Shown here one piece after another: positions 27,001-33,964 of a stretch of DNA of 64,000 nt (position 1 is its first letter; each line of letters opens with the position of its first letter). The stretch is from an uncultured Acidimicrobiales bacterium (lineage in GTDB: Bacteria; Actinomycetota; Acidimicrobiia; Acidimicrobiales; SHLQ01). The notes beneath the pieces were generated by a model. That model was not told the DNA's origin, made no database searches, and saw only the letters and a program-made list of their open reading frames with translations. The stretch lies in NCBI GenBank assembly GCA_938038815.1, contig CALHTF010000032.1:62001-126000 (forward strand), in the 5' to 3' direction. The translations under genes and the position numbers were made by a program.

Positions 27001-28466
27001 CCCGCCCGCTCGCCGCCTTTGACCACGATGTCACCACCATCTTCCAGACCGAGTTTGGCCCTCAGCCCGGCGGCTGGATCGAAGCAACGCTCGACACGCC
27101 CCAGACCATCACGAGCCTCGACCTCGCCCTGGTGCTCGACGAGCGCCATTCGCGCCCCACCGAGGTCGAGTTGATCGTCGATGGAGCCTCCCAAGGCCTG
27201 CTCGCTTTACCGAGAGTCGCTGGAACAACCGCTCAGAACGCGAGCGAGCCGCTCAGCATCTCGATTCCGCCGGTTACTGGCTCGACCTTTCGCCTGGTCT
27301 TCACCCAGGTCGACGAGGCGATCACCAAAGAGTGGTACTCGCGCAGCTTTGTCGCCCTGCCGATCGGTATCGCCGAGTGGGATCTCGGAACCGCAGAACC
27401 AACACCGGTCGCGTCAGCCGCCTTCGAGTTCGACTGCCGCGACGACCTGTTGTCGATAAACGGCCAACCGGTCGGACTCACCGGATTCGGGTCGATCGCC
27501 GACCTGATCGAACGCAAGCCGATCACGATCTCGTCGTGTGATCCCCAGGTTCGACTCCCGGCCGGCCCCGTCGACATCGTTACCGCCGACGGGTTCGCCA
27601 CGGCGCTCGACATCGACCGCCTGCTCCTCGCCTCGCTCGACGTCAGGCTCAACCGCGACACCTTGCCTGAGCCCCGCACTTCCAGCCCGGCACCGACGAC
27701 GGTCGACGACGGGCGAACCCATACCACCTTGTCGATTCCGCCGGCCGACGAGCCCTACTGGTTGGTGCTCGGGCAAAGCTACAACGACGGCTGGAAAGCA
27801 ACGTCGGACCAGCTCGGCGATCTCGGGCCTCCGACCCTGGTCGACGGGTTCGCCAACGGCTGGCTCATCGATCCAGCCACGTTTGCCAACCCTAACCAGC
27901 CGCTCGAAGTTTCGATCGAGTGGACCCCCCAACGCCGGGTATGGATCGCGCTACTCCTGACCGTTCTTGCGGCCGCCGCCTGTGTCGCGCTGTGGTGTAC
28001 CGGTAGCCGCGAAGCCCGCGACGGCGCGCCATATGACGACCCACGCCTCGTCCGGCTCGAACCGCCAGCCCGCCCTCGGTTGCCGGTGCTTGCGTTTGGC
28101 GTGATCGCCACCATTGCCTTCTCGGCCCTCAACCTGCCACGCTGGCACCTTGCAGCACTCGGCATTGGCGGGCTGCTCGTCGTCGCCACCCGGGCACCGC
28201 AACTGGCGAGGGTTCTGCCGTGGCTAGCCACTGCTTGTCTGATCGTGTCGGGTTCGTACACCACGATCAGCCGGTACCGAAACGCCTACCCGAGTGGCTT
28301 TGGTTGGCCGTCGTTCTTCGAGTCGGTGCATGTGGTCAGTGTTCTTGCGCTCCTGTTGCTTGCCGCCGAGGTAGTTCGGGTGCATCTGACGGGAGGCGAA
28401 ACGCCGCGTGGCGTACCGCCGGAGAACCCGACCGCCGCCGAGCCAGTAGGCACCGAGAGCGCATAG
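24048..28466 (+). CDS. aftD: AftD-like alpha-(1->3)-arabinofuranosyltransferase (GT-C with carbohydrate-binding modules)
   Basis: The protein has 1472 residues, the size range of mycobacterial AftD. The N-terminal GT-C domain (about 1-430) has roughly eleven membrane helices. A first-loop acidic residue, GADTKPYLYLDP with Asp40, sits where GT-C catalytic Asp residues lie. A large outside region follows. It contains two discoidin-like beta-sandwich stretches (about 745-870 and 975-1125) that resemble carbohydrate-binding modules. A second membrane block occupies about 1300-1440. AftD branches arabinan with Araf from decaprenyl-phosphoryl-arabinose. It is the last GT of the operon, seven bases after the GT4 stop. 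The presence of arabinan is inferred, since no Araf donor gene is in the window. Confidence 0.82.
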   Translation: MPLWSRLDRHTSSPRLDIAVLAVLSYIPLLLTAPGVVGADTKPYLYLDPAKLLSGAPYMWLENVGMGTVPHQNIGYLWPMGPFFWVFDTLGFPDWVAQRLWLATIMFAAGLGVRYMLRAIGWANGGILIASMAYMLSPYPLSYVARISVLLLPWAGLPWLVGLAAKALRHGGWRYPAGFALATMTIGGTNATSLLLIGLGPVAWLIHHWLTDDDITIGRLVATVVRIGVPTAATALWWVIGLQVQGSFGPSVLRYTETYRAVADSSTATEAFRGLGYWFFYGNDALGAWIEPSDDYTARVLLMILSFGLPILALAAAAITRWRHRSFFLVLIVLGGFITVGGHPYEDGSLLGNWFTEFTRTDTGLALRSTPRAAPLLVLGTSVLLGAAVAAFARWRPPAQLPLRLGVGLLIIANLPPLWTGQMVAKQLQRPEEIPDYWRQAIAEVDAQPHDTRILEVPGSDFSSYRWGNTVEPITPGLTDRPYVARELVPFGSEPATSLLIELDKGFQEGLYSPEAFTRIARLMGVGDVVFRGDLQYERFRTPRPVETLRDLRTTPGLEQPTFFGDEGPNVAGPEQTLIDGLELGRNHSADLPGQVAVFPVGDPLPIVRTRTTDRPLIVGGDAAGLIDAAAFGLLERDQMTVFAATFADRPDDLTALIGPADNSATLIITDSNRRQARRWGTIRENTGYIERADEDPAIDPGDYRLVVFDNPSAELQTVAIHQGATITASNYGNPVSLVVDTRPALSADGNRRTAWRVGAFDDVRGESLGIELDEPTTADSVRLLQPVNGDRNRWITRAQITVGRTGQPDISFVVDLDRTSRRGQGQDFAVPMGASAIENVSIEILATNIGERSSYLGLSGVGFAEVGLVSAGDSVLNFSEIIRLPSGLFAAADNLDERPVAVTLNRQRSDPREPVRSDGEVAMHRRFDLPVEMDFSIHGEARLSAAATDKAVLALLRSNDGPNQQFPSGMVTTSSSRLAGDFDSRPLAAFDHDVTTIFQTEFGPQPGGWIEATLDTPQTITSLDLALVLDERHSRPTEVELIVDGASQGLLALPRVAGTTAQNASEPLSISIPPVTGSTFRLVFTQVDEAITKEWYSRSFVALPIGIAEWDLGTAEPTPVASAAFEFDCRDDLLSINGQPVGLTGFGSIADLIERKPITISSCDPQVRLPAGPVDIVTADGFATALDIDRLLLASLDVRLNRDTLPEPRTSSPAPTTVDDGRTHTTLSIPPADEPYWLVLGQSYNDGWKATSDQLGDLGPPTLVDGFANGWLIDPATFANPNQPLEVSIEWTPQRRVWIALLLTVLAAAACVALWCTGSREARDGAPYDDPRLVRLEPPARPRLPVLAFGVIATIAFSALNLPRWHLAALGIGGLLVVATRAPQLARVLPWLATACLIVSGSYTTISRYRNAYPSGFGWPSFFESVHVVSVLALLLLAAEVVRVHLTGGETPRGVPPENPTAAEPVGTESA

Positions 28467-28538
28467 AATCCCTAGCGCACAGTTGTCTGCCAACACTGAC
28501 TCCGCCAACACTGTCTGCGCCAGTAGGTCTTACCCGAT

Positions 28539-29582
28539 ATGCATCGCCTCGTCCTCGCCTGTCTTTTGCTTTTGGCATTAGCTGCTTCGGCCTGCGCGTC
28601 GACGACCCCGAGCGCCGCGACCGAGGTCCAGGACCCGCCACCCAAGACCGTCGCTGCGACCACCACCACCGAGGACGAACCCGAAACCATCACCACGACC
28701 GAAGCACCCGAGTCCGACGACGACGATGACGTCGAACCGGAAGAACCTCCGGTTGAAGAATGGCTGCTGCTCGATGGCGACAAACGAGCCGAGACCCCCG
28801 ATTCGGCCTCTCGTTACGTGGTCACCTACTACGGCGACAGCCTGGCGTCGTCGGCCCAGGAATGGGTAGGCACCTACCTCGATCTCGGTGGCCGGATCCG
28901 GTTCCGTCCCTCAACCTTCCCCGGCTCAGCGATCTGCGACTGGAACGGCGCGTTCGAGCGCGACATCGCCCGGTTCGACATTTGGGCCACCGTCATCTTG
29001 TTCTCGAACAACACCTTCACCGATTGCATGAAGGATGATTCCGGCGAGCCGCTCAACGACCAAGCAGCGATCCGCAAGTTCCGGGTCGACCTCAACCGGG
29101 TGATCGAACTATTCGAGGACGAGGGCACCACCGTGTACTTGCCGACCATCCCCGAATCTCGTGGCGACATCATCAACGAGGTCGAGCCCTCGTTGCTGCT
29201 GAACCGCATCTTTGCCGAGAGCGCCGACAAGTACGACCACGTGCTGTTGGTCGATGCCGCGGCGGCGGTGCTCGACGAGAACGGCCGGTACACCGAAACC
29301 TTGCCGTGCCTGCCGGTCGAGCCCTGCACCGGCGGTGTCGACGAAAATGGTGTGCCGGTCAACCTGGTGCGCGAGTGGGACGGCGTGCACTTCTGCAGCG
29401 GCGGATACGCCCCCAACCTGGCACCCGACGTCGGCAACTGCCCCTCCTGGTCGAGCGGCGCCTACCGGTACGCCGGAGCGCTCACCGCGCCGATCATCGA
29501 AGCAGCCCAAAAGGCATGGGTCACCGACAACCCCCCAGCAAAGATCTTCGACCCAATAGTCACCGACCGCCCCACCGAATAA
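28539..29582 (+). CDS. Secreted SGNH-hydrolase-like lipoprotein
   Basis: The protein has 347 residues. The signal peptide ends in a lipobox (LAASAC, Cys19), followed by a Thr/Glu/Asp-rich linker to about residue 75. The SGNH domain shows the nucleophile GDS at 99-101 (VVTYYGDSLASS) and the C-terminal catalytic pair Asp281/His284 in EWDGVHF. Four or more Cys in the domain could form disulfides. It probably removes or transfers acyl groups on the surface glycan made by the upstream operon. A 72-nt gap with a repeated CCAACACTG precedes it, so it may have its own promoter. Confidence 0.8.
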   Translation: MHRLVLACLLLLALAASACASTTPSAATEVQDPPPKTVAATTTTEDEPETITTTEAPESDDDDDVEPEEPPVEEWLLLDGDKRAETPDSASRYVVTYYGDSLASSAQEWVGTYLDLGGRIRFRPSTFPGSAICDWNGAFERDIARFDIWATVILFSNNTFTDCMKDDSGEPLNDQAAIRKFRVDLNRVIELFEDEGTTVYLPTIPESRGDIINEVEPSLLLNRIFAESADKYDHVLLVDAAAAVLDENGRYTETLPCLPVEPCTGGVDENGVPVNLVREWDGVHFCSGGYAPNLAPDVGNCPSWSSGAYRYAGALTAPIIEAAQKAWVTDNPPAKIFDPIVTDRPTE

Positions 29583-29593
29583 CCCCCAACCCC

Positions 29594-29649
29594 CGAAATT
29601 TTCGTAGTTGAGCCGCGCTGCGCGGTTCAACTGCAATCAGAATCCGGGG
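29594..29649 (-). repeat. Post-stop hairpin repeat, copy C
   Basis: Read on -, ATTCTGATTGC leads into the stem GTTGAACCGCG/CGCGGCTCAAC (one mismatch) and ends in ACGAAAATTTCGGGG. It lies directly after the stop of the - acyltransferase-SGNH gene and has the same orientation. It divides two convergent genes. Confidence 0.7.
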
Positions 29650-29656
29650 GGTTTGG

Positions 29657-31768
29657 TTACCGGTCGAGGAATTCTCGGGCGATGTGTGCTTCTCGGGCGA
29701 CGTCTTGGGCCAGCGAATTGTTCACAAATTCGCTGAAGTGCAGACCATCTTCGCGAGCCTCGGGATCGTCACGAACGTCTTGGGTGAACTCGCCGTTATC
29801 GCACACCTCTTCGTAGAGGTCGAAGAGGCGAACACCGGGTCCGCCTTCGTCGACCACCCGACGGATCGCCTCGTTCACCCGCTCGACGGCGGTCGGCAAG
29901 ATACCGAGTTCCTCAGCTTTTGTGGGTTCGATGCACGGAATCGTCATCCACACGACCGCCACGTCTTGATCGAGGAAATGCTCGGTCATCGACCGATAGT
30001 CGTTCTCGACCCGCTCGACGAACGAATCGTTGGTGGGCACATCGAACTCGTCGTCCGGGTCGAACCGACGAGGCAGCAGATCGACCGGGGCTCCGGCAAA
30101 TACGATCGCCTGGGCCCCAGCGCTATCGACCGCACCCTGGGCCGACTCGTTATCTTGGCGACACGCCGGTCGAATGGCGTCGAACCACTGCGCTTCGCCA
30201 CCAAAGGCCAGGCCGCAACCACCAAAGGTTGCGTTGCCAACGGCGGACAGATCGAGCGCCTCAGCCCGGCGCGACAGACCGTTAAACAAGTCGAAGGCAA
30301 CCGAGTCGCCGACCACGGCGAGCACCGGTTCGGGTTCGGCCAAGGTCGGTGGAGCGGTCGTGGTGGTGGCCGGTACCGTGGTGCCCGTTTCGGCCTCGCC
30401 AGGGTCATCCCCGGGATCATCTTCTACGTTGGGAGCAACGGTGGTTTTCGGCACGGTCACCGTCGTGACGTCGGCCGACTCCTCGAACTCAAACTCAGGT
30501 TCAACGTCGCGGCCAATGTCGGAGTACGCAACGCCCATACCGACCAAGAAGAAGGCAGAAGCGCCCACGGCGAGCAGCGGCGAAGCCACCTTGAGACCGG
30601 GACGGGTGCCACGGCGGATCGGGTCTTCGAGGTAGTGGTACGACACCCAAGCGAACGCAAACGTCAACGCCATCCGCACGACAAACAACGGCCAGATCGA
30701 CAGCCCGGTCGAGTCTTCGTCGACCCAGCGAAAGATCGGCCAGTGGTACAGGTAGGCGCCGTAGGAGATTGCCCCGAGCCAACGCAGCGGCCGCAGGCTC
30801 AAGAAGGCCACCACCGGCCCCGTCGACTGGGTCGATGCATAGATCAGCGCACCGGTGATGACGCCGTAGATAAGCAGTCCGCCGTTGAGCAACAGCGGTG
30901 TGGCGAGGTCGAAAACCACCCAGCTGATGAACGACAGCACAAGGCCGATGGCACCAAGGCCCATAATCGCCGGACTCGACGTAATTGCTTGCCGGCCCTT
31001 CTTGCTGGCGAACCCGACCGCCATCAGGGCACCGATCAGGATCTCGGCGGCCCGAACGTCGGTGCCGTTGTAGATCCGGTCGAAGCCTTCGAGAAAGAAT
31101 GGTGTGGCGGCCGACGCTGCGAGGGCCACCGCAAGCACGATGCCGAACGCCTTCTTCGATAGGTTCATCCGGCTCAGCAGCATCATGGCGATCAGTGGGA
31201 AGAACACATAGAACTGCTCTTCCACCGACAACGACCAGAAGTGAGCGGCCGGGCTGGCATCGCCGCCTTCGTCGAAGAGGTTCTCGTAACCCGCACCCTC
31301 AGGAGGGAACGCAAAGCGCCAGTTGGCGACGTAGACCAGCGCCGCCAGGAGGTCGCCGTTGAGTCGGTCGAGTACCCCGGTTCCAGTGAAGTTGGCCTCG
31401 CCGGCGGTGAGCTTGTCGAGCAGGTTCCAGAAGATGAAGATCAGGCCAATCGCCACTACTGCGGCTGGCATGAGGCGCTTGAACCGCCGGACCCAGAAGG
31501 CACCGAGGGCGATATTGCCGTCGCGTTCTTGTTCGGCCAGGAGCAACGACGTGATCAAGAAGCCCGAAAGGGTGAAGAAGGTCGACACGCCGAGATAGCC
31601 ACCGGTCGCCCAGGTAAAGCCACCGTGGAACACCAAAACCGCGGCGACGGCCAGGCCTCGCAGTCCGTCGAGGGCGGGAAAATGCGGGAACCGGTTGAGG
31701 TCGCTTAGAGCGTCAGCTTTCGACGGTTCAGCAGCGGACGCGGTGGTGGTTGAGGTGTCGGCGGACAT
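29657..31768 (-). CDS. Acyltransferase 3 - SGNH fusion (OafB/OatA-like O-acyltransferase)
   Basis: About 703 residues. The N-terminal acyltransferase-3 domain has HFPALDGLRGLAVAAVLVFHGG with the catalytic His, STFFTLSGFLITSLLL, RRFKRLMPAAVV and HFWSLSVEEQFYVFFPL. About ten helices precede residue 415. A Thr/Glu linker (about 420-470) leads to a periplasmic SGNH domain with VVGDSVAFDLFN and a closing DGLHF catalytic pair. This architecture O-acetylates surface polysaccharide or peptidoglycan. It is convergent with the SGNH lipoprotein, whose catalytic His motif (WDGVHF) is alike, so both may act on one glycan. The ATG at 31768 is preferred over the GTG one codon upstream. Confidence 0.88.
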   Translation of the reverse strand: MSADTSTTTASAAEPSKADALSDLNRFPHFPALDGLRGLAVAAVLVFHGGFTWATGGYLGVSTFFTLSGFLITSLLLAEQERDGNIALGAFWVRRFKRLMPAAVVAIGLIFIFWNLLDKLTAGEANFTGTGVLDRLNGDLLAALVYVANWRFAFPPEGAGYENLFDEGGDASPAAHFWSLSVEEQFYVFFPLIAMMLLSRMNLSKKAFGIVLAVALAASAATPFFLEGFDRIYNGTDVRAAEILIGALMAVGFASKKGRQAITSSPAIMGLGAIGLVLSFISWVVFDLATPLLLNGGLLIYGVITGALIYASTQSTGPVVAFLSLRPLRWLGAISYGAYLYHWPIFRWVDEDSTGLSIWPLFVVRMALTFAFAWVSYHYLEDPIRRGTRPGLKVASPLLAVGASAFFLVGMGVAYSDIGRDVEPEFEFEESADVTTVTVPKTTVAPNVEDDPGDDPGEAETGTTVPATTTTAPPTLAEPEPVLAVVGDSVAFDLFNGLSRRAEALDLSAVGNATFGGCGLAFGGEAQWFDAIRPACRQDNESAQGAVDSAGAQAIVFAGAPVDLLPRRFDPDDEFDVPTNDSFVERVENDYRSMTEHFLDQDVAVVWMTIPCIEPTKAEELGILPTAVERVNEAIRRVVDEGGPGVRLFDLYEEVCDNGEFTQDVRDDPEAREDGLHFSEFVNNSLAQDVAREAHIAREFLDR

Positions 31769-31848
31769 CACTTCTCAGATCGGCGAATACCCCCTCCAAT
31801 GTAGGCGGGATACAGCCTCGAACCGGACCACACCGCAACGGCGGGCGG

Positions 31849-32262
31849 TTAGTCGTCGTAGCTGGGCCGCCGCCGCGACGACTTCACCGCGCTGCGCTGG
31901 CGTTTCGCCTTCAGACGACGCTCTTTGGCCCCTCGGCTCGGCTTTGATTTTCGACGTTGTTTCACCACGACCCGGGCGCCAGCCACCTTGGCCTTGAGCC
32001 GGTCGAGGGCAATCTCGCGGTTGCGGTGCTGCGAGCGGGTCTCGTCGACACTGATCAACAGCTCCTCGCCGTACTGCTCGATCATCTTGGCTCGTTGGTC
32101 GCCACGCAGTCCCTCGATAGCCGAAATGGGCAAACGAGCGATGGCGCGGGTGTTCGACCGGTTGGCGTGCTGGCCACCGGGGCCTTGGCTGGTCGTAAAG
32201 GTCCACTCGATGGAATCGAGGGGGATTCGACAGCCGTCGTCGACGATCAAGAAGCTGGACAT
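31849..32262 (-). CDS. arfB: Alternative ribosome-rescue hydrolase ArfB (YaeJ)
   Basis: The protein has 137 residues. The release-factor GGQ loop is at 29-31 in TSQGPGGQHANRSNT. A single RF-1-type domain follows, then a basic C-terminal tail (VVVKQRRKSKPSRGAKERRLKAKRQR) that in ArfB enters the empty mRNA channel of stalled ribosomes. There is no codon-recognition domain, as expected for stop-codon-independent rescue. It stands alone on -, divergent from the next gene across 56 nt. Confidence 0.9.
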   Translation of the reverse strand: MSSFLIVDDGCRIPLDSIEWTFTTSQGPGGQHANRSNTRAIARLPISAIEGLRGDQRAKMIEQYGEELLISVDETRSQHRNREIALDRLKAKVAGARVVVKQRRKSKPSRGAKERRLKAKRQRSAVKSSRRRPSYDD

Positions 32263-32318
32263 GAGGACTTTCGCGCTGGTGTTTCGGGGATAAGCGTACC
32301 CAGAGCTACGCTGCGCCG

Positions 32319-32999
32319 ATGTCAGATATTCCCGTCATCTTGCTGCACGGACTCGCCGGAACCGCTGCCACTACCTGGCAGAGCAACGGTTGGTACGACC
32401 TTTTGGCCGAGGGCGGCCGCACCCCGGTCGGCATCGACATGCTCGGTCACGGCACGGCACCCAAGCCCCACGACCCCGCCGATTATGAGGCGTTTGAGCA
32501 GTATGTGCTCGACCAAGCGCCCGACGGACCCCTCGACGGGATTGGCTTCTCCATGGGCGCCCGCACCTTGCTGTACCTTGCGGCGACCAACCCCGGCCGC
32601 TTCACCAAGTTGGTGGTGAGCGGCGTGGGCAACAACTTGTTCGAGCCGTCGGGTCACCAGGAAATCGCCAACGCGATTCGAGGCGAGGCCGAATCGGACA
32701 ATCCGGTCGCCCAGTACTTTGCCGGGCTCGCCGCCTCGCCCGACGTTGATGCCGAGGCACTCAGCGCCCTGATGGGCCGCACCTCTCCCGCGTTGACGGC
32801 CGAAATGATCTCGGGCATCGACATCCCGGTGCTGGTCGTCCTCGGCGACAACGACTTCGCCGGGCCGGCGCAACCACTCGTCGACGCACTCCCCCAGGCC
32901 ACCCACGTCGAGCTGCGCAACACCGACCATTTCGCCACACCGAAAAATTTCGACTTCATCGACGCCGCACTCGCGTTCCTCGACGCCCAACCGTTCTAA
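32319..32999 (+). CDS. Alpha/beta hydrolase
   Basis: The protein has 226 residues. The fold is shown by VILLHGLAGTAATTW (oxyanion region), the nucleophile elbow GFSMGA with Ser78, and the late VLVVLGDNDF and DHFATP segments that supply acid and His. The short length and lack of a large lid fit small esterases of the MenH/YfbB kind; the substrate is unknown. No signal peptide is visible. An SD-like sequence is weak before the ATG. Confidence 0.82.
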   Translation: MSDIPVILLHGLAGTAATTWQSNGWYDLLAEGGRTPVGIDMLGHGTAPKPHDPADYEAFEQYVLDQAPDGPLDGIGFSMGARTLLYLAATNPGRFTKLVVSGVGNNLFEPSGHQEIANAIRGEAESDNPVAQYFAGLAASPDVDAEALSALMGRTSPALTAEMISGIDIPVLVVLGDNDFAGPAQPLVDALPQATHVELRNTDHFATPKNFDFIDAALAFLDAQPF

Positions 33000-33017
33000 C
33001 CGCTCATTTGAATATTT

Positions 33018-33032
33018 CGGGGCCAGGCCCCG
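33018..33032. terminator. Palindromic hairpin between convergent genes
   Basis: CGGGGCC and GGCCCCG flank a single A, with AATATTT on the left side. It lies between the stops at 32999 (+) and 33034 (-) and probably terminates the - gene, whose transcript would continue into an A/T-rich stretch. A related 13-mer, GGCCAGGCCCCGG, recurs at 44752-44764 after another stop. Confidence 0.5.
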
Positions 33033-33033
33033 G

Positions 33034-33930
33034 TTAGCGGAGTTCGAAGACCTCGTCGGGTGGCGGACCCCAGCGGCGAAGCGCGGCGTCTCGAAGCGCG
33101 TAGACCCGAGCTTTCCCCGACCAGTAATCGGCCCGGGTCGACGGTTTCACCACACCGGCAACCAACTGCCAGACCGCCACGACCGTCCGGAAAGCAACTT
33201 GGCGCTTCCCGAAGTGCTCGGCGAGCAACAACAGCGTGTTGCGTTCTTTGAGGTAGTCGACGATCGGAGCCGGGGTGTTGACATGCTGATTGTGCACCCG
33301 TGCCCCATGGACAAGCCCCACCTGCCAGCCGGCCGCCTTTGCCCGAAGACCAAGGTCGGCTTCCTCGCAGTAGGCAAAGTACCGCTCATCGAAGAGTCCG
33401 ATCTCCTCCAGGCAGGCGCGGCTCGCCATCATGAGGGTGCCGTGTGGGTAATCGGCGTCCTCGAACCCAATTTCGACCGCCGGCACCGCATCGATCGCCC
33501 CGAGGAACGGGTCGACCTTCGGCGTGAACCCATCGCCCACATCGGCGCTCATCAGTCCAACATGGCGACCATCGGCGGCGGCCAACATCTTGGCGATCGT
33601 GCCGTCAGCGGGATGACCGTCGTGCGGGGCAACAACACTCCAGGTAGTGTCGTCGTCGGTTGCAAGCCAATGCTCCCAGCCCCGGTTGGCTCCTGGGCCA
33701 AACCCACTGTTGTGACCCACCTCCACCAGGTCGATCGGATGCTCGCTGCCATGAAGCGCCCGATGCGTGTCGATACCGGCCCGCAGCGTTTCCAGCTCAG
33801 CCGGGCGCGATCCGTTGTCGACCACAATAAATCGGGCGACATCGGGGTGACCGAGGAACTTCTCGACGGTGGTCAGGCACGGTTCGGCTTGATTCCAATG
33901 GATCAAGATCACCGCAACGGTTCGTGGCAC
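33034..33930 (-). CDS. Family 2 glycosyltransferase (rhamnosyltransferase-like)
   Basis: The protein has 298 residues and a GTG start. The GT2 features are VAVILIHWNQAEPCLTTV, FIVVDNGSRPAEL, GHNSGFGPGANRGW and a late FDERYFAYCEEADLGLRAKAAGW, which is the ED...RxxxxGW pattern of rhamnosyltransferase-like GT2 enzymes. There is no membrane helix. It is 34 nt downstream of the histidine-kinase-like gene on the same strand. It may modify the cell envelope; the sugar is unknown. Confidence 0.85.
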   Translation of the reverse strand: MPRTVAVILIHWNQAEPCLTTVEKFLGHPDVARFIVVDNGSRPAELETLRAGIDTHRALHGSEHPIDLVEVGHNSGFGPGANRGWEHWLATDDDTTWSVVAPHDGHPADGTIAKMLAAADGRHVGLMSADVGDGFTPKVDPFLGAIDAVPAVEIGFEDADYPHGTLMMASRACLEEIGLFDERYFAYCEEADLGLRAKAAGWQVGLVHGARVHNQHVNTPAPIVDYLKERNTLLLLAEHFGKRQVAFRTVVAVWQLVAGVVKPSTRADYWSGKARVYALRDAALRRWGPPPDEVFELR

Positions 33931-33964
33931 GGCTCAACACTAGGTTTCGCCGTCGGCCGGTGCC

